From the NCBI GenBank assembly GCA_020637055.1, contig JACJWR010000004.1:124001-188000 (forward strand): a stretch of DNA of 64,000 nt, in the 5' to 3' direction. This document shows positions 45,781 through 54,820 of this stretch, in pieces (the stretch's first letter is position 1; each line of letters begins with the position of its first letter). This DNA comes from Actinomycetota bacterium. Lineage in GTDB: Bacteria; Actinomycetota; Actinomycetes; S36-B12; UBA10799. Made by a program: the position numbers and the translations under genes. The notes beneath the pieces were generated by a model. That model was not told where the DNA came from, searched no databases, and saw nothing but the letters and a program-made list of their open reading frames with translations.

Positions 45781-47916
45781 ATGACCGATGGCGCGGCTCC
45801 CGTACCAGGCTGGTACGAGGACCCCCAGGATCCCGGCCGCCTTCGCTGGTGGGACGGCGGTGGGTGGACCGAGTCCACCCACGAGTTGCCTCCGGTAGCC
45901 GGAGTCAACTCCGAGCAGAGCAGTGGTGCGAGCGGCGGCTACCAGGCGTCGGCTACTCCGGCAGAGTTCGGACCGGAAGCCGGGGGGCACGCAGCACACT
46001 CCGCCGCCGAAGGTGCCGGGGCAGCTGCGACTTACGGCGACCCCGGATATCAACAGGCCGAATACCAGGGCAGTGGTGAGTCAACCGGTCTAGGCGAATC
46101 AACGGGGTTCGGTCAGTCAACCGGTGTCGGTGAGGCGGGGTACTCAGCTTCCGACTCCTACCTGCCGCCGGCCCCGACGGGCGCCTTCGGCGCGGGAAAC
46201 TACGCTGACCAACAGGGAATGCCCGGCCCTGGCGGCGCTACAACGCCGACGGAATCGGTTGTCTCGGACTACCCGGACATGGGCCAACCCGGCCAACAGC
46301 CAGCCCCCGAGCAGGGCGCTTTCCCGCCTCCAGAAGAGACGGTCGTCGGTGCCGAGGGCAGCCCGCCGGGTGGGTATGGTGCGCCGAGTCAGGCGCAGCG
46401 CGGTCAGTACGGCCAGCCCGCTCAGCCACAGCCCGGCCCCTACGATCAGCCCAGCGGCTTTGGTGCCCCGGGTCAGGCGCAGCCGGGTGGGGATGGCGTG
46501 CCGGGTCAGCCGCAGGTCGGTGAGTACGGCCAGCCCAATCAGCCGCAGCCGGGTCCCTATGGCCAGCCGGGTGGGTATGGTGCGCCGGGCCAACCTCAGC
46601 CGGGTGGGTACGGTCAGCCCAATCAGCCGCAGCCGGGTCCCTATGGCCAGCCGGGTGGGTATGGTGCGCCGGGCCAACCTCAGCCGGGTGGGTACGGTCA
46701 GCCCAATCAGCCGCAGCCGGGTCCCTACGGGCAGCAGGGTGGGTTCGGTGCGCCGGGTCAGCCGCAGCCGGGTCCCTACGGCCAGCCGGGCGGCTACGGT
46801 GGGGCGCGACCTGCCTCACCTCCGGAGTCACCTCCCGGTGGCTACGCGGTCGCCGGTGCGGCCGGCTATGGTGCGATGCAACCGCCTGGCGGTCAACCGG
46901 GGCCGGGTGCGCAGGGTCCTGGATTCGGCCAGCCCGGTTTCGGCCCGCAACCGGGTACGATCCCCCCGCCTGGATTCGACCAGCAGCCCGGCTACGCCGG
47001 ATCCCCGGGAGGCCACGGTGGTCAAGAGAAATCGTCCACCGATCGGAATCGGCTCCTGATCATCATCGCGGCCACATTCGTCATCGGCCTGGTGCTGCTC
47101 GGGTTGCTCTATTTCTTCCTGGTCCGGCCCTCGGGTGCCGCGCAGCCGACCTCCGCACCGGCTGCGAGCCCATCCTTGGCCAGCGATGAGCACACCGGCG
47201 AGGCCATCCAGGGCGGAGCCTGCGAACGGCTCGTCGCGGCGATGGCGCTCAACGACCTTCCCATCGAGATCTCGGTGCGGCTGCAGGAGTTGGCCAAGAA
47301 CGAGAACGCCGCCGGCAACGCCACCTACTTCGCGAGCATCGGCACCCAGTTGACGCCGACCCGTGATCAGTACCAGGACGCATGCCTCGCCGATATCGCG
47401 GCCGACAAGGAACCCGCCACCGTGCGCAGTTTCGTCACAGCCTTCGACACCGCCGTCAAACAGGGCACCGAAATCGGGTCGGCGGTGGCGGCCGCGAACG
47501 CGGTGGACCCGGCCCAGGCACAAGCTCTCACCGACGCCGCCACCCAACTCGAGCAGGCCAACGCGGCTCTCCCGGAGTCGGCCCGCAGCGACGTCTCGAC
47601 GGCAGGATCGGCAGCCCTTTTGCCGTTCACCGACACCGTGCCGGCGCAGTCGGATGTCTCCGACCTGCCGGCGGTCGCGCTGCCGGCTGCGACCATCGAT
47701 CCATTCGCCCCGGCGGCTGCACCACAAGTGCCGACCGCCACCACTCCGGCGCCCATCGATCCGTACGCCGCCGACCCGTACGGCAGCACCCCCAGCCCCT
47801 ACTCGACTCCGACCCCGACCCCCACGCCCACCCCGGTGAGTGATTCCGCGCTGGCGGCCAACGACAACGCGCTCGACGAATCCCGGGTCGGGACTGTTCC
47901 CAGCGCCGGCAAGTGA
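45781..47916 (+). CDS. DUF2510 membrane protein with Gln/Pro/Gly/Tyr repeats
   Basis: 711 residues. N-terminal DUF2510 domain ([22 protein letters not shown], quoted in parts: [17 protein letters not shown]), then ~370 cytoplasmic residues of low-complexity [20 protein letters not shown] sequence, one membrane helix (~424-446; [21 protein letters not shown]), and a helical exterior region with a Pro-Thr tail. DUF2510 occurs in many actinobacterial envelope proteins; function unknown. The low-complexity part may form condensates or interact with other Pro-rich proteins (inference). AACS follows after 12 nt. Confidence 0.85.
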   Translation: MTDGAAPVPGWYEDPQDPGRLRWWDGGGWTESTHELPPVAGVNSEQSSGASGGYQASATPAEFGPEAGGHAAHSAAEGAGAAATYGDPGYQQAEYQGSGESTGLGESTGFGQSTGVGEAGYSASDSYLPPAPTGAFGAGNYADQQGMPGPGGATTPTESVVSDYPDMGQPGQQPAPEQGAFPPPEETVVGAEGSPPGGYGAPSQAQRGQYGQPAQPQPGPYDQPSGFGAPGQAQPGGDGVPGQPQVGEYGQPNQPQPGPYGQPGGYGAPGQPQPGGYGQPNQPQPGPYGQPGGYGAPGQPQPGGYGQPNQPQPGPYGQQGGFGAPGQPQPGPYGQPGGYGGARPASPPESPPGGYAVAGAAGYGAMQPPGGQPGPGAQGPGFGQPGFGPQPGTIPPPGFDQQPGYAGSPGGHGGQEKSSTDRNRLLIIIAATFVIGLVLLGLLYFFLVRPSGAAQPTSAPAASPSLASDEHTGEAIQGGACERLVAAMALNDLPIEISVRLQELAKNENAAGNATYFASIGTQLTPTRDQYQDACLADIAADKEPATVRSFVTAFDTAVKQGTEIGSAVAAANAVDPAQAQALTDAATQLEQANAALPESARSDVSTAGSAALLPFTDTVPAQSDVSDLPAVALPAATIDPFAPAAAPQVPTATTPAPIDPYAADPYGSTPSPYSTPTPTPTPTPVSDSALAANDNALDESRVGTVPSAGK
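46531..46698 (+). repeat. Two identical 84-bp tandem units, third copy diverged
   Basis: Units at 46531-46614 and 46615-46698 are identical base for base (28 residues each, [20 protein letters not shown] then QPQPGGYG). A third, partly diverged copy begins at 46699. Identity at synonymous positions implies recent duplication or gene conversion, and probably copy-number variation. Confidence 0.92.
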
Positions 47917-47928
47917 GGTGCCGAAGCG

Positions 47929-49953
47929 TTGACTAGCGCTCCCGGATCACCGCTGTGGACTCCCGATCCCGATCGGGTCGGGGAGGCGGCAATCACTTCC
48001 TTCCGAGACCGGATGTCGGCTCGACTCGGCAGGGAGTTGGGTGACTCAACGGAGTTGCACACCGCCAGCATCGGCAATCCGGGCGAGTTCTGGGAAGAGG
48101 TCTTCGCTCGCGCGGTGCACCATGGGAGCCGCGGCGATGGTCCGTGGCAGACCGCTTCGCCGTTGCCTCCCGGGGCGACCTTCTTTCCGGACGCCGAGAC
48201 CTGCTACGCCGAAGAGTTGCTGGCGGGTGGCCAGCTTCCGGGTGCCCGACCGGAGGCGGTGATCTACCGCAGGGAGGACGGTCACCGGGAGGTCATCACG
48301 TGGTCCGAACTTCGTGCGCAGGTCGCCGTCGTCGCGGCCGAATTGCGTGCCGTCGGAGTCGGACCAGGAGTTGTTGTCGGTGCGTGGTTGCCGAACGCGC
48401 CGGAAGCCGTGGTGACCATGTTGGCGACGTCGGCGCTCGGGGGAGTGTTCACCTCCGCGAGCCCCGACTTCGGCCCGGAAGCGCTTGCCGATCGGTTCGC
48501 GCAGGTGGCACCGAGAGTCCTCGTGGTCGCCGACGGCTACCGCTACAACGGCCGCGAACACCTGCGGCTGCCGCTGTTGCCCAGGGTGCTGGAACTGCTT
48601 CCCACCGTACGCGCGACCTTCGTGGTGCCGGAGTTGTCGGCTCCGGCAGACGTCGCCGCCGCCTGCCGCTCCATCGCCGCCCCGGCTTCCGTAACCGTGC
48701 GTCTTTGGCCTTCGCACGATCCGGCGGCCGCTGCCGAGAGCCCCGGCACCGACGCCACAGTGGACTTCGTCCGGCGCAGATTCGCCGACGCAGGGTTCGT
48801 CCTCTACTCCTCCGGTACCACCGGTCGGCCCAAGTGCATCGTGCACAGCGGTCTCGGCATCCTGCTCAAGCACTGGACCGAACACGTGCTGCACTGCGAC
48901 ATCAAGCCAGGCGACACGGTCTTCTACTTCACCACCTGCGGTTGGATGATGTGGAACTGGTTGGTCGGAAGCCTCGCCGTCGGAGCCACGATCGTGCTCT
49001 ACGACGGCTTTCCGCTCGCCGAGGGTGGCGATGCCCTGTGGCGGCTGGCAGCCGAGGAGGACGTCACGTTCTTCGGTGCGAGTGCGAAATTCTTCGATAC
49101 CTGTCGGACGCGGGGCCTGCGGCCCGGTGCCGAGCACGATCTCGGGCGGTTGCGCACCGTCGCCTCCACCGGCTCGCCGTTGGCGCCGGAGGATTTCGCC
49201 TACATCTATCGCGAGGTGGCCGACGATGTGCACCTCGCCAGCATCTCCGGCGGCACCGACATCTGCGGCTGTTTCGTGCTGGGGGATCCGACTCGCAACG
49301 TCTACGCCGGGGAGATTCAGGGCCCGGCGCTGGGTGTGGAGGTGGACGTCATCGACGAACTGGGGGACTCGTTGCGTGACCGTCCGGGTGCCAGGGGTGA
49401 GTTGGTGTGCCGAAACGTGTTCCCGAGCATGCCGCTGTACTTCGCCGGTGATGAGCAGGGCGAGCGCTACCGCGCGGCGTACTTCGAGGTCAATCCCGGG
49501 ATGTGGACCCACGGCGACTTCGCCCACTGGACCGACCATGGCGGCGTGGTGATCACGGGCCGTTCGGATGCCACGCTCAATGTCGGGGGAGTCCGGATCG
49601 GGACCGCTGAGATCTACCGGCACATCGAGGCGGTCGAGGGGATCGTCGAGGCTCTGGCGGTGGCTCAGGATCGCGGCGACGGCCGGATCGTGTTGTTCGT
49701 GAGGTTGGAGCCGGGCCGCACCCTTGACGATGACCTCCGATCTCGGATTACATCCCAACTGCGCACCCACGCGTCGCCGCGACATGTGCCCGGGGTGATC
49801 CTGGCGGCTGAGGATTTTCCCCGGACCCGGTCCGGAAAACTGGCCGAACTTGCGGTTGCCGACGTCGTCAACGGTCGTGTTGTGCGCAATACTCACGCGC
49901 TGGCCAACCCCGAGTCGTTGGCTGAGTTCGCCGATCGGCCCGAACTGGGATAA
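47929..49953 (+). CDS. Acetoacetyl-CoA synthetase
   Basis: 674 residues with a TTG start at 47929 (GAGGTG ~9 nt upstream); the N-terminal PLWTPDPDRVGEAAITSF block is family-conserved, supporting this start over internal ATGs. ANL adenylating enzyme: P-loop YSSGTTGRPKCIVHS, FYFTTCGWMMWNWL, SGGTDICGCFVLGDP, hinge and TRSGKLAELAV with the catalytic Lys. Full-length AACS features favour acetoacetate over acetate as substrate. Ketone-body or polyhydroxyalkanoate-linked metabolism is plausible. Confidence 0.9.
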   Translation: MTSAPGSPLWTPDPDRVGEAAITSFRDRMSARLGRELGDSTELHTASIGNPGEFWEEVFARAVHHGSRGDGPWQTASPLPPGATFFPDAETCYAEELLAGGQLPGARPEAVIYRREDGHREVITWSELRAQVAVVAAELRAVGVGPGVVVGAWLPNAPEAVVTMLATSALGGVFTSASPDFGPEALADRFAQVAPRVLVVADGYRYNGREHLRLPLLPRVLELLPTVRATFVVPELSAPADVAAACRSIAAPASVTVRLWPSHDPAAAAESPGTDATVDFVRRRFADAGFVLYSSGTTGRPKCIVHSGLGILLKHWTEHVLHCDIKPGDTVFYFTTCGWMMWNWLVGSLAVGATIVLYDGFPLAEGGDALWRLAAEEDVTFFGASAKFFDTCRTRGLRPGAEHDLGRLRTVASTGSPLAPEDFAYIYREVADDVHLASISGGTDICGCFVLGDPTRNVYAGEIQGPALGVEVDVIDELGDSLRDRPGARGELVCRNVFPSMPLYFAGDEQGERYRAAYFEVNPGMWTHGDFAHWTDHGGVVITGRSDATLNVGGVRIGTAEIYRHIEAVEGIVEALAVAQDRGDGRIVLFVRLEPGRTLDDDLRSRITSQLRTHASPRHVPGVILAAEDFPRTRSGKLAELAVADVVNGRVVRNTHALANPESLAEFADRPELG

Positions 49954-50052
49954 ATCCGCGAGTCGGAAGATACCCGCGGTCGTGCTGTCGGTTGCCTCGA
50001 TTCGGGGCAGCCGCCCCTAGGATTACCCCCGTAGCCGGGTAGAGGAGCAGCC

Positions 50053-53000
50053 ATGTCGGAGACCGTGGACGCCGTTCGCACTGCGATGGAGGAGACGCGC
50101 GCCGACCAGCGAGCGGATCGGCCGGCGGTTCCCACCGATCCCCGCGACACCGAGCGGGTGAGTCAGAAGCGGCGCTACGTGCCGGGGACCGGGTGGCGGT
50201 CGAAGGTGCCGCGCTATGCCTCGATCGTCATCTACGTGATCTCGGCACTGTCGATCATCACGGCGCTGGTGCCGTGGATCCGACGTCGGGACGATCTGCT
50301 GCGCACCTGGTCCGAGATCATCGCCTTGCCGGTCATCCCCTACCTCACCTGGGGTGTGCTGTTGCTGATCGTCGGCAACGGCCTGTATCGGCGCAAGCGG
50401 GTGGCGTGGGTCGCTCTCGTCACGCTGGAGACCCTCCAGATCGTCGTCCTCCTGGTGCTGCTCGTCGCCGTGGGCTTGGCCAGGGTGGCCGAGCTGGAGA
50501 ACCTCGACTTCCCGTGGGAAGCCATCTTGGCGTTGGCCTTCTCGGTGGCCACCGTGACCATCCTGACCTTGGCCAGGCGGGAGTTCTACGCGATCACGCC
50601 CAAGGGCAACGGCTGGCGGGCCCTCGGCGCCCTGGTCGTGGGTTCGATCATCACGATCGGCGTCACGTTCCTGCTCACCACGATCCTCCCAGGCACGCTG
50701 GAATCACAGGAGCGGATCGAATTCGCGATCCGGGAACTCTTCGCTCCCGTGGGCTTCGAACCCATCGCACCGGTGTCCGGTGCACCGCCGCGAATCATCA
50801 TCTTCGTCACCGGCGTCCTCGGGGCGGCCACCCTTCTGGCGGCCGCCTACTTCCTCTTCCGGCCGCAGCGCAGCAAGGTGATGCTCAGCGCCCCGGACGA
50901 GGTGGCGATCCGGGGTCTGTTGCGCGAATACGGCGACTCCGACTCGCTCGGCTACTTCGCCACCCGGCGTGACAAGTCGGCGGTCTTCTCGCCATCCGGC
51001 AAAGCTGCAGTCACCTACCGGGTCATCAACGGTGTGAGTCTGGCCAGTGCCGATCCGGTGGGCGATCCGGAGGCGTGGCCGGCCGCCATCGAGACCTGGC
51101 TGGAAGAAGCTCGGCACCACGGCTGGACGGCAGCCGTGATGGGCGCCAGCAAGGAAGGTGCCGAGGCCTACCACCGGGCTGGTCTGATCGCATTGCACCT
51201 GGGCGACGAGGCGGTGCTCGAGTTCCACGACTTCAACCTTGAGGGCCGCGAGTCCCGGGTGGTCCGGCAGGCCGTCTCCCGAGTGGAACGCAGCGGCTAC
51301 ACGGCGAAGGTGCGACGACACGCGGATGTTCCCGACGACGAGATGATGCAGGTGGTGGAGTTCTGCGACCGTACTCGGGACACGTCCAACGAACGGGGCT
51401 TCTCGATGGCGTTGGGTCGGCTCGCCGACCCCTCGGATGGGAACTGCGTACTGGTGGAGGCCTACGACGCCGACGGTGTGCTTCAGGGTGTGTTGAGCTT
51501 CTCGCCGTGGGGCAAGCGGGGGATCTCGCTGGACATGATGCGTCGTGCCCGCGGCGCCGAGAACGGCGTCGTCGAGTTCATGGTGACCGAACTGGTGGCG
51601 GCCGGGCCCAAACTGGGTCTTGACCGCGCCTCCTTGAACTTCGCTGTGCTGCGGGAGGTCTTCGAGGAGGGAAGCGAGATCGGGGCCGGTCCGGTGCTGC
51701 GTGCCTCGCGGGCGGTGCTGATGTTCGCCTCCCGCTGGTATCAACTCGAGTCGCTCTACCGGGCCAACGCGAAGTACAACCCGGAATGGGTACCCCGATA
51801 CCTGCTCTTCGACGCTGCTCGCGACCTCGCCAAGGTGTCCCTCGCCGCCGGTATCGCCGAGGGGTTCGTGCCCGAGTTCAATCCCAAGGCGGTCTTCCGC
51901 GCCCGGGGCGCCCAGGGATCGCCGCTGCTGGCTGGCGCGAAGGGGGCTCCGTTGGCCCTGATCGCGGCCGACGAGGAGCGCTGGGCGGCCGAGCAGGCGG
52001 AGAAAGCCGCCAGCGAATCGCCGCTCGCCCGTTTGCCGGAGCAGGAAAGGGTGCGCCGCGAGAAGTTGGCTGCCCTCGTAGAACGGGGCAAGGATCCCTT
52101 CACCGCAGAATTCCACCCGACCGACGAGATCGCCAAGATCCGCGAGGAATTCGGCGACCTGCCGCCCGACACCAGGACCGGCCGCACGGTGGCGATCAGC
52201 GGCCGGCTGATGCGCAACCGGGTCTCCGGCAAGCTAGTCTTCGGTGAGCTGAAGGACTTCACCGGGGAGATCCAGGTGATGCTCTCATTGGGTGAGGTCG
52301 GCGACGAGTCGTTGGCGGAGTGGAAACACCTGGTCGACCTCGGTGACCAGCTCGGGGTGACCGGTGAAGTGATCACCTCCCGACGTGGTGAATTGTCGGT
52401 CCTGGTCTCGTCCTGGGTGATGACGTCGAAGTGCCTGGTGCCGTTGCCGGACAAGCACAAGGGGTTGACCGACCCCGAGGCGAGGGTGCGGCAGCGCTAC
52501 GTCGATCTCATCGTCAACGACGAAGCTCGGCAGATGCTCGAACTGCGCTCCCGGGTGGTGCGGTCGGTGCGCGAATCGCTCTGGCGTCGCGGTTTCGTCG
52601 AGGTGGAGACCCCGATGCTGCAGCCGATCCACGGTGGCGCCAACGCTCGACCGTTCATCACCCACATCAACGCCTACGACATGCGGCTCTACATGCGCAT
52701 CGCCCCGGAGCTCTACCTCAAGAAACTATTGGTGGGCGGGGCGCCCAAGGTATTCGAGATGAACCGGAACTTCCGCAACGAGGGTGCGGATGCCACCCAC
52801 AACCCCGAGTTCACCTCGATGGAGATGTACGACGCCTACGGCGACTACGACACCATGCGGGTCCTCACCCGCGATCTGATCATCGAGGCGGCGATCGCCG
52901 CTTGGGGGCGCCCGGTGATCCGTCGACCTCTGCCCGACGGCAGCTACGAAGAGGTGGACATCTCCGGGGAATGGGCGGTCATGACCCTCCATGAAGGGAT

Positions 53001-53517
53001 TTCGTCGAAGCTGGGCGTCGAGGTCGACCCGGGCACCCCGCTGGAGGAGTTGCGGGAACTGTGCCGCACCCACGACATCCCGTTCGACCCGGGCTGGGAC
53101 GCCGATCAGGTCACGCTGGAGATGTACGAGCACCTGTGCGAAGAGTCCACCACCATGCCGACCTTCTACAAGGACTTCCCGACTGGGGTGTCCCCGTTGA
53201 CGAGGCAGAAGCCCTCCGACCCAAGGGTGGCCGAGCGGTGGGATTTGGTGGCGTTCGGTGCTGAGCTGGGTACCGCCTACACCGAACTGACCGACCCGAT
53301 CGAACAACGCAAGCGGCTCACCGACCAGAGCCTGTTGGCGGCCGCCGGCGACGTGGAGGCCATGGAACTCGACGAGGACTTCCTCCGGGCCCTCGAATAC
53401 GGCATGCCCCCCACGGGAGGTCAGGGGATGGGAATCGACCGCCTGGTCATGTTCCTCACCGGCAAGAACATCCGGGAGACGTTGCTGTTCCCGATCGTGC
53501 GCCCGGACCAGCGCTAG
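50053..53517 (+). CDS. lysX: LysX: lysyl-phosphatidylglycerol synthase fused to lysyl-tRNA synthetase
   Basis: 1154 residues, AGAGGAG 5 nt before the ATG. Six or so membrane helices (~55-270), a DUF2156/LPG-synthase domain (~290-600, e.g. FATRRDKSAVFSPSGKAAVTYRV, quoted short: FSPSGKAAVTYRV), then a class II LysRS: OB-fold (GRLMRNRVSGKLVFGELKD), motif 2 (FEMNRNFRNEGADATHNPEF), motif 3 (GGQGMGIDRLVMFLTG). It charges lysine and transfers it to phosphatidylglycerol, lowering negative surface charge, as in mycobacterial LysX. Convergent with ackA. Confidence 0.95.
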   Translation: MSETVDAVRTAMEETRADQRADRPAVPTDPRDTERVSQKRRYVPGTGWRSKVPRYASIVIYVISALSIITALVPWIRRRDDLLRTWSEIIALPVIPYLTWGVLLLIVGNGLYRRKRVAWVALVTLETLQIVVLLVLLVAVGLARVAELENLDFPWEAILALAFSVATVTILTLARREFYAITPKGNGWRALGALVVGSIITIGVTFLLTTILPGTLESQERIEFAIRELFAPVGFEPIAPVSGAPPRIIIFVTGVLGAATLLAAAYFLFRPQRSKVMLSAPDEVAIRGLLREYGDSDSLGYFATRRDKSAVFSPSGKAAVTYRVINGVSLASADPVGDPEAWPAAIETWLEEARHHGWTAAVMGASKEGAEAYHRAGLIALHLGDEAVLEFHDFNLEGRESRVVRQAVSRVERSGYTAKVRRHADVPDDEMMQVVEFCDRTRDTSNERGFSMALGRLADPSDGNCVLVEAYDADGVLQGVLSFSPWGKRGISLDMMRRARGAENGVVEFMVTELVAAGPKLGLDRASLNFAVLREVFEEGSEIGAGPVLRASRAVLMFASRWYQLESLYRANAKYNPEWVPRYLLFDAARDLAKVSLAAGIAEGFVPEFNPKAVFRARGAQGSPLLAGAKGAPLALIAADEERWAAEQAEKAASESPLARLPEQERVRREKLAALVERGKDPFTAEFHPTDEIAKIREEFGDLPPDTRTGRTVAISGRLMRNRVSGKLVFGELKDFTGEIQVMLSLGEVGDESLAEWKHLVDLGDQLGVTGEVITSRRGELSVLVSSWVMTSKCLVPLPDKHKGLTDPEARVRQRYVDLIVNDEARQMLELRSRVVRSVRESLWRRGFVEVETPMLQPIHGGANARPFITHINAYDMRLYMRIAPELYLKKLLVGGAPKVFEMNRNFRNEGADATHNPEFTSMEMYDAYGDYDTMRVLTRDLIIEAAIAAWGRPVIRRPLPDGSYEEVDISGEWAVMTLHEGISSKLGVEVDPGTPLEELRELCRTHDIPFDPGWDADQVTLEMYEHLCEESTTMPTFYKDFPTGVSPLTRQKPSDPRVAERWDLVAFGAELGTAYTELTDPIEQRKRLTDQSLLAAAGDVEAMELDEDFLRALEYGMPPTGGQGMGIDRLVMFLTGKNIRETLLFPIVRPDQR

Positions 53518-53532
53518 CCGCGACGATTCCCC

Positions 53533-54759
53533 TCAGCCGCCGAGGACTTCGAGTGTCTGGAGGGCGATCTCCAGTTCCTCGTTCGTGGGTACGACCATGA
53601 CGGCGATCGGGGAACCGCGCCGCGAGACCACCCGGCTGTCGCCGCTGCGGCGGGCGTTGGCGTCGGAGTCCAACGCCACACCCAACCAAGCGAGATCTTT
53701 GCACACCATCTCCCGGATCACGTGGTCGTTCTCGCCCACCCCCGCGGTGAACACGATTACGTCGGCGCCGCCGAGCGCCACCAAGTAGGCGCCCAGGTAT
53801 TCGCGAATCCGGTGGGCATAGACCTCCAGCGCCAGCGTCGCCGCGGCGTCACCGGCCTGGGACCGGGTGTGTATCTCCCGCAGGTCGTTCGCGCCGGCGA
53901 GGCCCTTCATGCCGCTGTTCATGTTCAGCAGGGCATCGACATCGTCTGCCGTCAAACCCGCGACCCGTTGCAGATGCAGCGCGATCGCCGGATCGATGTC
54001 CCCGCTGCGGGTACCCATCACCAGCCCGGCCAGGGGTGTCATGCCCATCGACGTGTCGATGCTGCGCCCACCGCTGACCGCGCAGGCACTGGCACCGTTG
54101 CCGAGGTGGAGGGTGATGACTTTGGCGGTCGTCGGATCCAGGTGCAACTGCCGCACGGCCTGGCGGGCGACGTAGGCGTGTGAGGTGCCGTGGAAGCCGT
54201 ATCGACGGATCCGGTGGTCGGCGGCGATCTGACGATCGATCGCGTAGGTGTAGGCGGCGGGCGGCATCGTCTGATGGAAGGCGGTGTCGAACACGGCCAC
54301 TTGGGCCACGTCCGGATACGCCGCCCGGGCACCGACGATTCCGGCGAGGTTGGCCGGGTTGTGGAGTGGGGCCAACGGGATGCAGTCCTCGATCGCGCCG
54401 ATCACCGCGTCATCGATCAGGGCCGGTGCCGAGAAGGTATCGCCGCCGTGCACCACCCGATGGCCGAAGGCGGCGAGTTCGCCCACCTCCTCGATCGGTC
54501 CGGCCGCGGCGAAGGCCTCGCCGATCGCGGCGAACCCCGCGGTGTGATCGGGGATGGATCCGGTCAGCTCCGATTCGACGAAATCCGAATCGGCACCCCG
54601 GCCGATGCGACTGCGGTGCACCAGCCTGGATCCCGGTTCGCCGATCGCCTCGACCAGCCCGGCCGCCCACACCACGGGCCGATCCGGATCGGAGATGTCC
54701 AACAGTTGGTACTTGATGCTCGAGGAGCCGGAGTTGATCACCTGCACAAGTCGGGACAC
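53533..54759 (-). CDS. ackA: Acetate kinase
   Basis: 408 residues, GTG at 54759 (GAGG close upstream). Signatures VINSGSSSIKYQLLD at the N-terminus, FDTAFHQTMPPAAYTYA, YGFHGTSHAYV and HLGNGASACAV (phosphate loop), GVGENDHVIRE near the end. Interconverts acetate+ATP and acetyl phosphate. Second in the leftward pta-ackA pair, 61 nt after pta with a hairpin between. Confidence 0.96.
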   Translation of the reverse strand: MSRLVQVINSGSSSIKYQLLDISDPDRPVVWAAGLVEAIGEPGSRLVHRSRIGRGADSDFVESELTGSIPDHTAGFAAIGEAFAAAGPIEEVGELAAFGHRVVHGGDTFSAPALIDDAVIGAIEDCIPLAPLHNPANLAGIVGARAAYPDVAQVAVFDTAFHQTMPPAAYTYAIDRQIAADHRIRRYGFHGTSHAYVARQAVRQLHLDPTTAKVITLHLGNGASACAVSGGRSIDTSMGMTPLAGLVMGTRSGDIDPAIALHLQRVAGLTADDVDALLNMNSGMKGLAGANDLREIHTRSQAGDAAATLALEVYAHRIREYLGAYLVALGGADVIVFTAGVGENDHVIREMVCKDLAWLGVALDSDANARRSGDSRVVSRRGSPIAVMVVPTNEELEIALQTLEVLGG

Positions 54760-54795
54760 GGCCTCGGTTTCCCTTCCACGGGGTGTTGTGTCAAG

Positions 54796-54818
54796 CGCGT
54801 CTGCCTCAAGCAGACGCG
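54796..54818 (-). promoter_or_regulatory. Intercistronic hairpin between pta and ackA
   Basis: CGCGTCTGC, loop TTGAG on the transcribed strand, GCAGACGCG: a perfect 9-bp stem 2 nt after the pta stop. No T-tract follows. It may be a leaky terminator, RNA-processing or stability site tuning ackA against pta. Confidence 0.65.
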
Positions 54819-54820
54819 GC

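Noticed and set aside
54789..54794. TTGACA as a -35 box for an internal ackA promoter
   Set aside because: No TATAAT-like hexamer occurs 16-19 nt downstream.
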